From Enterobacter asburiae (lineage in GTDB: Bacteria > Pseudomonadota > Gammaproteobacteria > Enterobacterales > Enterobacteriaceae): 64,000 bases of DNA. The stretch lies in contig JAAQVN010000001.1 of NCBI GenBank assembly GCA_011754535.1, forward strand, positions 2,666,001 to 2,730,000. The letters run 5' to 3'. A program made the position numbers and the translations under genes. Shown here in pieces: positions 49,901-60,121 of the stretch. The notes beneath the pieces were generated by a model that was not told the origin of the DNA, searched no databases, and saw nothing but the letters and a program-made list of their open reading frames with translations. The first letter of the stretch is position 1; every line of letters begins with the position of its first letter.

Positions 49901-51361
49901 ATGACAACCTTCTACACCGTGGTGAGTTGGCTGGTCATTCTGGGATACTGGCTGTTAATCGCGGGTGTGACGTTACGCATCCTGATGAAGCGCAGAGCCG
50001 TACCCTCTGCCATGGCCTGGCTTCTGATCATTTATATCCTCCCACTGGTGGGAATTATTGCCTATCTCTCTTTCGGTGAGCTTCATTTGGGTAAACGCCG
50101 GGCCGAGCGGGCGCGTGCCATGTGGCCTTCCACCGCGAAATGGCTTAACGATCTCAAAGCCTGCAAGCATATCTTTGCCGAGGAGAACAGTAGCGTCGCC
50201 TCCTCGCTGTTTAAGCTCTGCGAGCGCCGCCAGGGGATTGGCGGCGTGAAGGGCAATCAGCTCCAGCTACTGACGTCGTCCGATGATGTCATGCAGGCGT
50301 TGATTCGCGATATTCAACTGGCTCGCCATAATATTGAGATGGTGTTTTATATCTGGCAGCCCGGCGGCATGGCTGACCAGGTCGCTGAGTCGCTGATGGC
50401 GGCCGCACGCCGGGGGATCCACTGCCGTCTGATGCTGGACTCCGCGGGCAGCGTGGCATTTTTCCGTAGCCCCTGGGCGGGCATGATGCGTAACGCCGGT
50501 ATCGAGGTGGTTGAGGCGCTGAAGGTTAATCTCCTGCGCGTGTTTCTGCGCCGGATGGACCTTCGCCAGCACCGTAAAATGGTCATGATCGATAACTATA
50601 TTGCCTACACAGGCAGTATGAACATGGTTGACCCGCGCTTCTTTAAACAGGATTCCGGCGTCGGGCAATGGGTGGATCTGATGGCGCGAATGGAGGGGCC
50701 GATTGCCACCTCGATGGGCATCGTGTACTCCTGCGACTGGGAAATAGAGACCGGCAAGCGTATCCTGCCGCCGCCGCCGGATGGCAATATCATGCCGTTT
50801 GAAGAGGCCAGCGGCCATACAATTCATACCATCGCCTCCGGACCAGGCTTCCCGGAGGACTTGATTCATCAGGCGCTGCTGACGGCAACCTACTCCGCGC
50901 GTGAATATCTGATCATGACGACGCCCTACTTTGTCCCCAGCGATGACCTGCTGCACGCGATTTGTACCGCAGCGCAGCGCGGTGTCGATGTGAGTATCAT
51001 TCTGCCGCGCAAAAATGACTCCCTTCTGGTGGGCTGGGCCAGCCGTGCCTTCTTTAGCGAACTGCTGGCTGCCGGGGTGAAAATTTATCAGTTTGAAGGC
51101 GGGCTATTGCACACCAAGAGCGTGCTGGTCGACGGCGAGTTAAGCCTGGTGGGCACGGTTAACCTTGATATGCGCAGCCTGTGGCTAAACTTTGAAATCA
51201 CCCTGGTGATTGATGACGCTGGCTTTGGCGGTGACCTGGCGGCAGTTCAGGATGACTATATCTCCCGCTCGCGACTGCTGGATGCCAGGCTGTGGGTAAA
51301 ACGTCCGCTATGGCAGCGAATAGCTGAACGACTGTTTTACTTCTTTAGTCCGTTGCTGTAA
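49901..51361 (+). CDS. clsA: Cardiolipin synthase A
   Basis: 486 residues, as in E. coli. Two N-terminal membrane helices (about 3-60) precede two phospholipase-D repeats with HKD motifs: [12 protein letters not shown] near 225 and [15 protein letters not shown] near 405. It joins two phosphatidylglycerols to cardiolipin and glycerol. Start ATG 49901 follows AAAAGGA at somewhat long spacing. yciU follows closely. Confidence 0.97.
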   Translation: MTTFYTVVSWLVILGYWLLIAGVTLRILMKRRAVPSAMAWLLIIYILPLVGIIAYLSFGELHLGKRRAERARAMWPSTAKWLNDLKACKHIFAEENSSVASSLFKLCERRQGIGGVKGNQLQLLTSSDDVMQALIRDIQLARHNIEMVFYIWQPGGMADQVAESLMAAARRGIHCRLMLDSAGSVAFFRSPWAGMMRNAGIEVVEALKVNLLRVFLRRMDLRQHRKMVMIDNYIAYTGSMNMVDPRFFKQDSGVGQWVDLMARMEGPIATSMGIVYSCDWEIETGKRILPPPPDGNIMPFEEASGHTIHTIASGPGFPEDLIHQALLTATYSAREYLIMTTPYFVPSDDLLHAICTAAQRGVDVSIILPRKNDSLLVGWASRAFFSELLAAGVKIYQFEGGLLHTKSVLVDGELSLVGTVNLDMRSLWLNFEITLVIDDAGFGGDLAAVQDDYISRSRLLDARLWVKRPLWQRIAERLFYFFSPLL

Positions 51362-51724
<363 letters not shown>

Positions 51725-51725
51725 T

Positions 51726-51754
51726 AAAAAAGGCTGCGATGGCAGCCTTTTTTA
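51726..51754. terminator. Bidirectional terminator yciU/ion channel
   Basis: AAAAAAGGCTGC, loop GATG, GCAGCCTTTTTT between the convergent genes. Confidence 0.93.
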
Positions 51755-51755
51755 T

Positions 51756-52592
51756 TTAATCCGGTAACGCACTTCCACAGCGGTTGCAAAACCGCGCGCT
51801 GTGTTCATGATCGGCCTGGTGGCAGTTCGGACATTTGCGCCGCTGTTTATGGTTCTGAAACGCGCTGCTCATGTGCGTGGTGATAAGCCCCGTCGGGATG
51901 GCAATAACCGAGTACCCAATCAGAATCAGCACGGATGCCACTATCCGCCCCAGCGGCGTATGGGGCGTGATATCGCCATACCCCACGGTCGTAACGGTCA
52001 CTATCGCCCAGTAGACGGACGCATTGAGCGTCGCGAAGCCATATTTCGGCCCTTCTATCAAATACATCAGCGCGCCGAAAACAATCATGACGATGGCAAT
52101 AAACGAATAGAAAAGAATAAGCTGGTGTCGTGCGCTGACGATCGCGCTCCAGAATACCCGCAGCGACGGCATAAAGCGCAGCAACTTCAGGATACGTAAT
52201 ACCCGAATAACGCGCATCGCTCGCCAGGCGAAAACATAGTTGAGGCTGATCTCCGGCCACAACCACATCACATAGAGCGGCAGGATAGTGGCTAAATCAA
52301 TGAAGCCCCAGAAGCTGAAGACGTACTTTGCCGGGTTGGGCCAACAAACTACCCGCAAAATATACTCAGCGGTAAAGACCAGGGTGATAATCAATTCCAG
52401 CCAGACAAAGGCATGCCATTCCTCAAATGTCAGGTGATACTGCGTACCAACACCCGATTCAATAAATATGACCACTACGCTGAGTAGCGCAAAGAGCGCG
52501 CAGAGACCTTCAAAACGGCGTCCCGATACCGTTTCAGGATCGAATAAAAGATGATAGAGCCGACGACGGGCTGAGGTGAATAAACGCGACAC
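51756..52592 (-). CDS. Kv-type voltage-gated ion channel with zinc ribbon
   Basis: 278 residues from GTG 52592, preceded by GAGG; in-frame ATGs further upstream run into oppF and are rejected. Six-helix ion-transport domain (about 27-245). The S4 helix carries regularly spaced basic residues (Arg124, 127, 130, 133, Lys136, Arg139), and the selectivity filter TVGYGD at 202-207 indicates potassium. The tail CPNC..FCNRCG (Cys254, 257, 269, 272) is a zinc ribbon. It is not homologous to E. coli Kch, which has a RCK domain and lies on the other side of cls. The physiological role is unknown. It runs in the same direction as opp, downstream of the opp terminator. Confidence 0.85.
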   Translation of the reverse strand: MSRLFTSARRRLYHLLFDPETVSGRRFEGLCALFALLSVVVIFIESGVGTQYHLTFEEWHAFVWLELIITLVFTAEYILRVVCWPNPAKYVFSFWGFIDLATILPLYVMWLWPEISLNYVFAWRAMRVIRVLRILKLLRFMPSLRVFWSAIVSARHQLILFYSFIAIVMIVFGALMYLIEGPKYGFATLNASVYWAIVTVTTVGYGDITPHTPLGRIVASVLILIGYSVIAIPTGLITTHMSSAFQNHKQRRKCPNCHQADHEHSARFCNRCGSALPD

Positions 52593-52600
52593 AATAACCT

Positions 52601-52636
52601 CGCAAAAAATAAGGGCTGACATCATGTCAGCCCTTA
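52601..52636 (-). terminator. Terminator of the opp operon
   Basis: TAAGGGCTGACA (52610-52621), loop TCA, TGTCAGCCCTTA (52625-52636). On the minus strand the stem ends in TTATTTTTT. It starts 4 bases after the oppF stop and overlaps the approach to the ion-channel start. Confidence 0.93.
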
Positions 52637-52639
52637 CGA

Positions 52640-53644
52640 TTATAACGGGTCTACTTTCAGGCAGGAAACCGCATGTCGGAAACTGCCTTCCAGAACCGGT
52701 CGCGTTTTCGCACATTCCGGCCCCGCCATCGGGCATCGCGTGCGGAACACGCAGCCCGACGGCGGGTTAATTGGCGACGGCAATTCCCCTTCCAGAAGCT
52801 GAATCGTTTTATTCTTTTCCAGATCGGGGTCGGGGATCGGCACCGCCGACATCAGCGCTCTGGTGTAAGGGTGCAGCGGGTTGTGGTACACCTCATCGTA
52901 GGTACCTAACTCCACGGCATGGCCCAGATACATCACCAGCACGCGGTCTGAGATGTGTTTTACCACCGCCAGGTCGTGCGCGATAAAGATCAGCGACAGC
53001 CCCATTTCTCGTTGCAGCTTCTGAAGCAGGTTCACCACCTGCGCCTGAATAGACACGTCCAGCGCGGAAACCGGCTCATCACAGATTATCAGCTTAGGTT
53101 CGAGGATCAGCGCACGAGCAATACCAATACGCTGGCACTGGCCGCCGGAGAATTCGTGCGGATAACGGTTGATGAGGTTAGGCAACAGGCCGACTTTCAG
53201 CATCATCGCCTTCACGCGGTCGCGCACTTCCTGACGCGACATCTTAGGATGATAGGTGCGCAGCGGCTCGGCGATAATCTCACCGATGGTCATGCGCGGG
53301 TTTAATGACGCCAGCGGATCCTGGAAAATCATCTGGATATCGCTGCGCACGTCGCGCCACTCGTCGGGCTTCATGCCCAGCAGATCTTTACCCAGCCAGG
53401 CTACTTTGCCGCCGGTGGCTTTCACCAGTCCGATAATCGCACGCGCAAAGGTGGATTTACCGCAGCCAGACTCTCCCACCACACCCAGGGTCTCCCCTTC
53501 GTACAGGCGCAGCGTGACGCCATCCACCGCTTTCAGGGTCTTCGGCGGCTGCCAGAACCACTGTTTGCCGTCTTTGATGTCGAAATGCACCTTGAGGTCA
53601 GCGATTTCGAGAAGCACGTTGCGTTTTTCATCTACTGCGTTCAT
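52640..53644 (-). CDS. oppF: Oligopeptide transporter ATPase OppF
   Basis: 334 residues, as in E. coli. Walker A GESGCGKST at 57-65, signature SGGQCQRIGIARAL, Walker B LIICDEPVSALD, and a C-terminal oligopeptide-transporter domain with GCVFRTRCP. One of the two ATPases driving OppBC. Its start overlaps the oppD stop (ATGA). Confidence 0.98.
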   Translation of the reverse strand: MNAVDEKRNVLLEIADLKVHFDIKDGKQWFWQPPKTLKAVDGVTLRLYEGETLGVVGESGCGKSTFARAIIGLVKATGGKVAWLGKDLLGMKPDEWRDVRSDIQMIFQDPLASLNPRMTIGEIIAEPLRTYHPKMSRQEVRDRVKAMMLKVGLLPNLINRYPHEFSGGQCQRIGIARALILEPKLIICDEPVSALDVSIQAQVVNLLQKLQREMGLSLIFIAHDLAVVKHISDRVLVMYLGHAVELGTYDEVYHNPLHPYTRALMSAVPIPDPDLEKNKTIQLLEGELPSPINPPSGCVFRTRCPMAGPECAKTRPVLEGSFRHAVSCLKVDPL

Positions 53645-54654
53645 ACCAGCTCCTCCTGCGGCTTAAAGCAGGCGCGCAGACGGCCTGGGGCAAATTCTTC
53701 CAGCGGCGGCGCGCTGTTGCAGATTTCCATTGCGTGCGGGCAGCGCGGCTGGAATGGACAGCCTTTCGGCAGACGCAGCAGGTTTGGCGGGTTGCCAGGA
53801 ATGGTGAGCAGGGATTCCCCTTCCGCATCAAGACGCGGCACCGCGTTCAGCAGGCCAATGGAGTAAGGATGGGCAGGCTGATAGAACACGTCACGCGCTT
53901 TGCCGTATTCCATGGTGCGCCCGGCATACATCACCAGCACTTTGTCACAGATACCTGCCACGACACCAAGATCGTGGGTGATCATGATAATCGCCGTGTT
54001 GAACTCACGCTTAAGCTCGTTCAACAGGGTCATGATTTGCGCCTGAACGGTCACGTCCAGCGCGGTAGTCGGTTCATCGGCAATCAGCAGCTTCGGCCGA
54101 CACAGCAGCGCCATCGCAATCATCACGCGCTGACGCATACCGCCGGAAAACTCGTGCGGGAACATGCGCATGCGCTTGCGCGCTTCCGGCATTTTCACCG
54201 CATCCAGCATTTTCACGGATTCCTCAAAGGCTTCCGCTTTGCCCAGGCCTTTGTGCAGCATCAGGACTTCCATAAGCTGCTCGCCGACGCGCATATACGG
54301 GTTCAGCGAAGTCATCGGATCCTGGAAAATCATTGAGATTTGTTCGGCGCGAAGCTTGTTCAGCTCGTGCTCCGGTAAGTTGAGGATTTCACGGCCGTTG
54401 AATTTTGCCGAACCGCCAATCACGCCGTTCGCGGCCAGCAGGCCCATCAGCGCAAAAGCGGTCTGGGATTTTCCGGAACCGGATTCCCCCACGATCCCCA
54501 GCGTTTCACCTTTGCTCAGGTTAAAGTTGAGATCGTTGACTGCGGTCACATCCCCGTCCGGCGTTTTAAAGGTCACGCGGAGGTCTTTCACATCCAGCAG
54601 AAGGTTGCTCTGCTGTTGCGCCTGAGGCGCGGTGGCCGTTTCAATTATTGTCAT
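53641..54654 (-). CDS. oppD: Oligopeptide transporter ATPase OppD
   Basis: 337 residues. Walker A GESGSGKS at 56-63, signature SGGMRQRVMIAMAL, Walker [13 protein letters not shown], and the cysteine-containing C-terminal domain (GCPFQPRCPHA; homologues bind an iron-sulphur cluster there). Partner of OppF. It starts 11 bases after the oppC stop. Confidence 0.98.
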   Translation of the reverse strand: MTIIETATAPQAQQQSNLLLDVKDLRVTFKTPDGDVTAVNDLNFNLSKGETLGIVGESGSGKSQTAFALMGLLAANGVIGGSAKFNGREILNLPEHELNKLRAEQISMIFQDPMTSLNPYMRVGEQLMEVLMLHKGLGKAEAFEESVKMLDAVKMPEARKRMRMFPHEFSGGMRQRVMIAMALLCRPKLLIADEPTTALDVTVQAQIMTLLNELKREFNTAIIMITHDLGVVAGICDKVLVMYAGRTMEYGKARDVFYQPAHPYSIGLLNAVPRLDAEGESLLTIPGNPPNLLRLPKGCPFQPRCPHAMEICNSAPPLEEFAPGRLRACFKPQEELV

Positions 54655-54665
54655 GACGGCGCTCC

Positions 54666-55574
54666 TTAACGGTCTTTCGGGTCGAGGGCATCACGCAGGC
54701 CATCGCCGATAAAGTTAAAACAAAACAGGGTGACGACCAGGAAACCCGCCGGATAAAGCAACAGCCACGGTGAAACTTCCATCGAGTTTGCGCCGTCGCT
54801 CAGCAGCGCGCCCCAGCTGCTCAGTGGCTCCTGCGTACCCAGCCCCAGGAAGCTGAGGAAGGATTCAAACAGGATCATGCTTGGCACCAGCAGTGATGCA
54901 TAGACCACCACCACGCCCAGCACGTTAGGCACGATATGACGAACCACGATATTACTGGTTGATACGCCCCCTACCTGCGCCGCTTCGATAAACTCTTTGC
55001 GTTTGAGGCTCAGCGTCTGGCCGCGCACGATACGCGCCATATCCAGCCAGGAAACCATCCCGATAGCCACGAAGATCAACAGGATGTTCTGGCCAAAGAA
55101 GGTCACCAGCAAAATAACGAAGAACATAAACGGGAAGGAGTTCAGGATTTCCAGCAAACGCATCATCACTGAGTCTACTTTGCCGCCAAGGTAGCCGGAG
55201 AGCGCGCCGTAAAGCGTCCCCACAATCACCGCCACCAGCGCAGCGGCGATACCGACCATCAGGGAAATACGACCACCAATCGCCACGCGCACCAGCAAAT
55301 CACGGCCGGATGAATCGGTACCGAAATAGTGGCCAGACTCCATATCCGGCGCGCTGGACATCATGCCCCAGTCCGTATCGAAATAGGTAAATTGCGACAG
55401 CATAGGTGCCAGGGTCACAAAAAGCGCGATGATCACCAGAACCACCAGGCTGGCGACCGCGGCACGGTTGTGCATAAAGCGACGGCGCGCGTCCTGCCAG
55501 AGGCTACGACCTTCTACTTCCAGTTTTTCACTGAAGTTTTCCAGCACCTCGCTGTTTTTCTTACTCAACATCAT
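54666..55574 (-). CDS. oppC: Oligopeptide transporter permease OppC
   Basis: 302 residues, six membrane helices, with the ABC-permease EAA loop (FIEAAQVGGVSTSNIVVRHIVPN in pattern). Forms the channel with OppB. Separated from oppB by 14 bases. Confidence 0.98.
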   Translation of the reverse strand: MMLSKKNSEVLENFSEKLEVEGRSLWQDARRRFMHNRAAVASLVVLVIIALFVTLAPMLSQFTYFDTDWGMMSSAPDMESGHYFGTDSSGRDLLVRVAIGGRISLMVGIAAALVAVIVGTLYGALSGYLGGKVDSVMMRLLEILNSFPFMFFVILLVTFFGQNILLIFVAIGMVSWLDMARIVRGQTLSLKRKEFIEAAQVGGVSTSNIVVRHIVPNVLGVVVVYASLLVPSMILFESFLSFLGLGTQEPLSSWGALLSDGANSMEVSPWLLLYPAGFLVVTLFCFNFIGDGLRDALDPKDR

Positions 55575-55588
55575 GGCGTGCTCCAGCG

Positions 55589-56509
55589 TTAGTAACGGAT
55601 TTTCGGGTCGATAACGGCATACAGCACATCGACAACGGCGTTAAAGAGAATGGTCAGCGCGCCCACAAGGATCGTGAGGCTCAGAACGAGCGAGTAGTCA
55701 CGGTTAAGCGCCCCGTTAACGAACAGCTGACCAATGCCCGGCAGGCCATAGATCGTTTCGATAACCATTGAACCCGTAATGATGCCGACGAATGCCGGTC
55801 CCATATAGGAAAGCACTGGCAGCAGCGCCGGCTTGAGCGCGTGGCGGAAGATGATCCGGCGCATCGGCAGCCCTTTCGCGCGTGCGGTACGGATGAAGTT
55901 TGAGTGCAGCACTTCGATCATAGAACCACGGGTGATACGCGCAATACTGGCGATGTATGCCAGCGATAATGCCACCATCGGTAAAATCATGAACTTCAAA
56001 GCCCCGCCGTTCCAGCCGCCCCCGGGCAGCCATTTCAGCGTGATGGCAAATATCATCACCAGCAATGGCGCGACAACGAAACTGGGTATCACTACCCCGG
56101 TCATTGCCACCCCCATTACGGCATAATCCCATTTGGTATTTTGTCTGAGCGCGGCGATAACGCCTGCGGTGACTCCGAGAACGACGGCCAGAATGAATGC
56201 TGCAGCACCCAGTTTTGCCGACACCGGGAAGCTGGAGGCCACCAGGTCGTTAACGGAATAGTCTTTATATTTAAATGACGGTCCAAAATCACCGTGCGCC
56301 AGCTGCTTCAGATAGTTGAAGTATTGGGTGGTGATGGGATCGTTTAAGTGATACTTCGCCTCGATGTTCGCCATAACTTCCGGCGGCAGCGTGCGTTCAC
56401 CGGTAAATGGACTTCCCGGCGCGAGACGCATCATAAAGAAGGAAATCGTAATTAGAATAAATAGCGTTGGTATCGCTTCTAAGCAGCGACGCAGGATAAA
56501 TTTCAACAT
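55589..56509 (-). CDS. oppB: Oligopeptide transporter permease OppB
   Basis: 306 residues, six helices, EAA-type loop FIRTARAKGLPMRRIIFRH. Channel partner of OppC. Preceded by a hairpin that separates it from the highly expressed oppA. Confidence 0.98.
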   Translation of the reverse strand: MLKFILRRCLEAIPTLFILITISFFMMRLAPGSPFTGERTLPPEVMANIEAKYHLNDPITTQYFNYLKQLAHGDFGPSFKYKDYSVNDLVASSFPVSAKLGAAAFILAVVLGVTAGVIAALRQNTKWDYAVMGVAMTGVVIPSFVVAPLLVMIFAITLKWLPGGGWNGGALKFMILPMVALSLAYIASIARITRGSMIEVLHSNFIRTARAKGLPMRRIIFRHALKPALLPVLSYMGPAFVGIITGSMVIETIYGLPGIGQLFVNGALNRDYSLVLSLTILVGALTILFNAVVDVLYAVIDPKIRY

Positions 56510-56558
56510 TGCCCGTACCTTCTGGCGTGTGCCTGATGAATGTTACAAAGTAGACACA

Positions 56559-56583
56559 GTGGGGCAAGCCAGGCTCGCCCCAC
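56559..56583 (-). terminator. Intercistronic hairpin oppA-oppB
   Basis: GTGGGGC (56559-56565) pairs with GCCCCAC (56577-56583), with a further inner AGCC/GGCT stem. No T-run follows, so it more likely stabilises the oppA mRNA or attenuates than ends transcription, consistent with more binding protein than permease. Confidence 0.65.
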
Positions 56584-56592
56584 GTATTGCCA

Positions 56593-58224
56593 TTAATGCT
56601 TGATAATATAGAGATTCTTAACGGAAATATTATCCAACGGGTCTTTACCGGTATAACCCCCTACCCACGGTTTCACCAGACGGGCGTTAACGTAGTAGTA
56701 AACCGGTACAATTGCAGAGTCTTTATCGAGCTGCTCTTCTGATTTCGCGTACAGCTCTGCGCGCTGCGCATCGTCAGACACTTTCAGCGTTTCGGCGATG
56801 ATCTTGTCGAACGCCGGGCTCTTATAGTGCGCCGTGTTGTTGGAACTGTCGCTGAGCATGGTGTTCAGGAATGAGGTTGGTTCGTTATAGTCCGCACACC
56901 AGCCCGCACGCGCCACGTCGAAGGTCCCCTGATGACGCGTATCGAGGAAGGTTTTCCACTCCTGGTTTTCCAGCTTAACGTTCACGCCCAGGTTTTTCTT
57001 CCAGATAGACGCCACCGCAATCGCCAGTTTCTTATGCAGATCTGATGTGTTGTACAGCAGGTTAAACGTCAGCGGTTTATCTGCGGTGTATCCTGCTTCA
57101 GCCAGCAGTTTTTTCGCCTCTTCGTTTCGTTTTTCCTGTGACCACTTGAACCACTCAGGCTCAACCAGCTTCATCCCATCGGTATACGGAGGTGTGTAGC
57201 TGTACGCTGGCAGATCGCCCTGGTTTTTCACTTTGTTCACGATAATATCGCGATCCAGTGCCAGCTTCAGCGCAGTACGAACGCGCACGTCGGTGAACGG
57301 TGCTTTCTGGTTGTTGATTTCGTAGTAATAGGTGCACAGATACGGATCGACGTGAACTTCTTTCGGGATCTCTTTCTTCAGCTTCTGGAACAGTTCAATC
57401 GGCATGTTGTTATAGGTCATGTCGATTTCGCCGCTGCGGTAGCGGTTAACGTCGGTCACTTCGGAAGAGATTGGCAGGTAGGTGACCTGATTAATAACGG
57501 TCTTAGCGTTATCCCAGTACTGCGGGTTACGCTCCAGCACCATACGTTCGTTGACCACCCAGTCTTTGAGCTTATAGGCACCGTTGGTCACGATATTGGC
57601 AGGCTGTGTCCATTTTTCACCAAATTTTTCGACAGCGGATTTTGGTACAGGCGATACGGACGGGTGAACCAGCAGCTTATAGAAGTACGGAACAGGTTCG
57701 CTCAACGTCACTTCAAAGGTATTAGCATCAATCGCCTTCACGCCCAGGTCGGTGACCGGCTTTTTACCAGCGATGATGTCATCGATATTGGCGATGTGGC
57801 CATACTGCAGATAGCTCGCATACGGAGAAGCGGTGTTTGGATTCGCCAGACGCTGCCAGCTATACACGAAATCTTCGGCGGTAACCGGTGTACCGTCGGA
57901 CCATTTGGCATCTTTACGCAGATGGAAGGTCCAGACTTTGAAATCTTTGTTTTCCCACTTTTCTGCCACACCCGGTGCCGGGTGGCCGTCTACGTCAGTC
58001 ACCAGCAAGCCTTCGAAAAGGTCGCGGTTAACGTTCGACTCAGGAACGCCTTCAATTTTGTGCGGGTCGAGAGACTGCACTTCCGCACCGTTGTTACGAA
58101 CCAGCGTCTGTTTCTCCGCCAGTTGAACACCTGCAGGAACGTCCGCAGCCATTGCAGCGTTGCCCGCGATTAGCGCAGTTAAAATCCCCGCCGCTACCAG
58201 ATTTTTTTTTGTGATGATGGACAT
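56593..58224 (-). CDS. oppA: Periplasmic oligopeptide-binding protein OppA
   Basis: 543 residues, as in E. coli. Signal peptide 1-26 with cleavage after AMA. Class C solute-binding fold (NRDLFEGLLVTDVDG, WSDGTPVTAEDFVYSWQRL). Binds 2-5-residue peptides. The 5' leader just before the start (58225-58234) is CA-rich (CCAACACA), the kind of site bound by the small RNA GcvB, which represses oppA in E. coli and Salmonella. Start ATG 58224 with GGAG ten bases upstream. Confidence 0.98.
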   Translation of the reverse strand: MSIITKKNLVAAGILTALIAGNAAMAADVPAGVQLAEKQTLVRNNGAEVQSLDPHKIEGVPESNVNRDLFEGLLVTDVDGHPAPGVAEKWENKDFKVWTFHLRKDAKWSDGTPVTAEDFVYSWQRLANPNTASPYASYLQYGHIANIDDIIAGKKPVTDLGVKAIDANTFEVTLSEPVPYFYKLLVHPSVSPVPKSAVEKFGEKWTQPANIVTNGAYKLKDWVVNERMVLERNPQYWDNAKTVINQVTYLPISSEVTDVNRYRSGEIDMTYNNMPIELFQKLKKEIPKEVHVDPYLCTYYYEINNQKAPFTDVRVRTALKLALDRDIIVNKVKNQGDLPAYSYTPPYTDGMKLVEPEWFKWSQEKRNEEAKKLLAEAGYTADKPLTFNLLYNTSDLHKKLAIAVASIWKKNLGVNVKLENQEWKTFLDTRHQGTFDVARAGWCADYNEPTSFLNTMLSDSSNNTAHYKSPAFDKIIAETLKVSDDAQRAELYAKSEEQLDKDSAIVPVYYYVNARLVKPWVGGYTGKDPLDNISVKNLYIIKH

Positions 58225-58954
58225 TGTGTTGGTACTCCACTCATTATAATTACTGGCTTTCGCCAGCTGTTTAATCCCCTGTTGGGGCCTGTACAGCGCA
58301 GGAGTTTTTTTTGCTGCTGTCAGGTTCTTTTTTTACTTCTTGCTATCACCGACTTTTTTATTACTGACCGCTCGTATGGCCGTCTTGCGTCGATTCTTGC
58401 CAGGCCTCCCCTGTTTGAGACCTGTGCCGGATATCTGAGAAGAGGACTATATGAAAATAATTCTCATCTGGTTGTTTTATGCTGCAAAATATTAGGCCGG
58501 AAAGTATCAAATGGCGTAAACACGCGCCAATACATTTTGCAAATTTGTTAAGCAATTCTCTTTTACAGTGAGTGCCGTATCTTTGGTGGCGGCCCTGCCA
58601 GACGTTGAACATTAAGAAAAACCAATAATATTCAAAATGATAGAGAAAGTTTTCTCTACAAGCGCGTCGCTGCGCTATCGTCGCGTGATTTTGTACAAAA
58701 ATTTAACAACTGGTTATTATTTAGCACATTCATCTACATGAATGTTGAAATTACTAATATCATTTCGGTTATCACTCAGCAAGCCCCAGACTATCGTGTG
58801 AGTAAAATAACAGAGCGTTCGAAGATTTTCTGCGCAGGTGGACTGGAGGGGAATTCATAACTCTATGAAATACAAGCAATGAACATTATTAGTAGAATTT
58901 ATTATGATATGTGAGCATTTCAACTTTATTTATATGATTTGCTGATAATTACAT
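58225..58954. promoter_or_regulatory. Long oppA upstream region
   Basis: About 730 A+T-rich bases between oppA and ychE with no supported gene. The oppA promoter and its long leader should lie here. Long upstream space is also present in E. coli, where Lrp acts. I could not assign a promoter with confidence; short open frames on both strands look like chance. Confidence 0.5.
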
Positions 58955-58978
58955 AAAAAAATCGGCGCCGCAGCGCCG
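58955..58978 (-). terminator. Terminator of ychE
   Basis: On the minus strand CGGCGC, loop TGCG, GCGCCG, then ATTTTTTTATG. It lies 17 bases after the ychE stop, so oppA has its own promoter. Confidence 0.9.
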
Positions 58979-58995
58979 TTCTTTCATATGAAATA

Positions 58996-59643
58996 TCAAT
59001 GCAACAAGCCGGGGAAAATGCTTTTAATACCCGTTACAATGAACTCGATCCCGAGTGCCATCAACAGCAGCCCCATGATACGCGTAATAACGTTAATGCC
59101 CGTCTGCCCCAGCAAGCGCACCAGCCACGGCGCCATGCGGAATACACCCCAGCAACAGAGCGCGAAAACGGCAATTGCGACGGAAAAGCCAATCAGGTGC
59201 ATGAGACTATGGTAACGCGTGCCCCAGACAATCGTCGAACTGATGGCACCCGGCCCGGCCATCAGGGGTAACGCCAGCGGAACCACGCCGATACTTTCGC
59301 GAATGGCGGTTTCTGACTTTTCCTGCTTGTTCTGCTTATCCTCACCCAGCTTACCGCTGATCATGGACATGGCAATGGTCACCACCAGGATCCCGCCCGC
59401 AATGCGGAAGGAGTCAATCGAGATGCCAAAGATCTGGAGAATGGCATCTCCCAGGAAAAGCGAGGTGAGCAAAATGATCGCCACAGACAGGTTAGCGGTG
59501 AGATTGGTTTTGTTCCGGGCCGCCGCCGTCTGGTAACTGGTCATACTAATGAAGACAGGAATGATCCCCACCGGGTTGACCAGGGCAAACAAACCAATAA
59601 AAAATTTGAAATACGTAGGAAAATCAAAGAGCGTTTGGATCAC
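58996..59643 (-). CDS. ychE: YchE, MarC-family membrane protein
   Basis: 215 residues from GTG 59643 with GGAGCAAAAC upstream, the E. coli length. Six helices of the UPF0056/MarC family (LVNPVGIIPVFISMT). The function is unknown; MarC itself is not a drug pump despite older claims. It diverges from adhE. Confidence 0.94.
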   Translation of the reverse strand: MIQTLFDFPTYFKFFIGLFALVNPVGIIPVFISMTSYQTAAARNKTNLTANLSVAIILLTSLFLGDAILQIFGISIDSFRIAGGILVVTIAMSMISGKLGEDKQNKQEKSETAIRESIGVVPLALPLMAGPGAISSTIVWGTRYHSLMHLIGFSVAIAVFALCCWGVFRMAPWLVRLLGQTGINVITRIMGLLLMALGIEFIVTGIKSIFPGLLH

Positions 59644-60121
59644 GTTTTGCTCCGCTTTTGCGCATGCCCGGGACTGGTACGTTGTCATGAAAAATCGCGC
59701 TGAAGATACGCTTTTTATTAGCATACTTCACCAGAAATCTGTGCCAAAACGTTAGCATTTCAGAATGTTAAACATATGTTGAGACAATGATAGCGCCACT
59801 TCCAATAGTTACTTAATTAATTAACAGTGGAAATATATCCATTAAATAACCCTGCTGAAAGGTATCAGCTTAGTGGAAAATTGACGCAGATCATGATTTC
59901 TGTACTCAGAAGTGAGTAATCTTGATTACGCCCCCAGGGAGGTCACCTGACAAAAAGGGATGATGCTAAGGTAAGGCTCTTTTAGTAAATTAGTGTACTG
60001 GAGCATAAAGTAACCCTTTGTTTTACTTTATGTAACGCAAGTCGTATTGGCACTGTCTATACTGTCTGACGTATCGAGCGCTGGTTTACTAAAAGAGTTT
60101 AAACATTATCAGGAGAGCATT
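59644..60121 (+). promoter_or_regulatory. adhE promoter and structured leader
   Basis: 478 bases. CTCTTTTAGTAAA (59977-59989) has an exact inverted copy at 60085-60097, ending 13 bases before the adhE Shine-Dalgarno sequence (CAGGAGAG). Inside it a second perfect stem CATAAAGTAA (60004-60013)/TTACTTTATG (60023-60032) occurs. E. coli adhE translation needs RNase III to open a leader structure; this pairing is a good candidate. Promoter elements were not assigned. Confidence 0.6.

Noticed and set aside
51756..52592. Naming the channel kch because of its place near cls
   Set aside because: The protein lacks a RCK domain, has a voltage sensor, and differs in sequence and in side of cls from E. 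coli kch.
58282..58612. Small open frames upstream of oppA on both strands
   Set aside because: They have no ribosome-binding sites or recognisable protein features, and lie in a known long regulatory interval.
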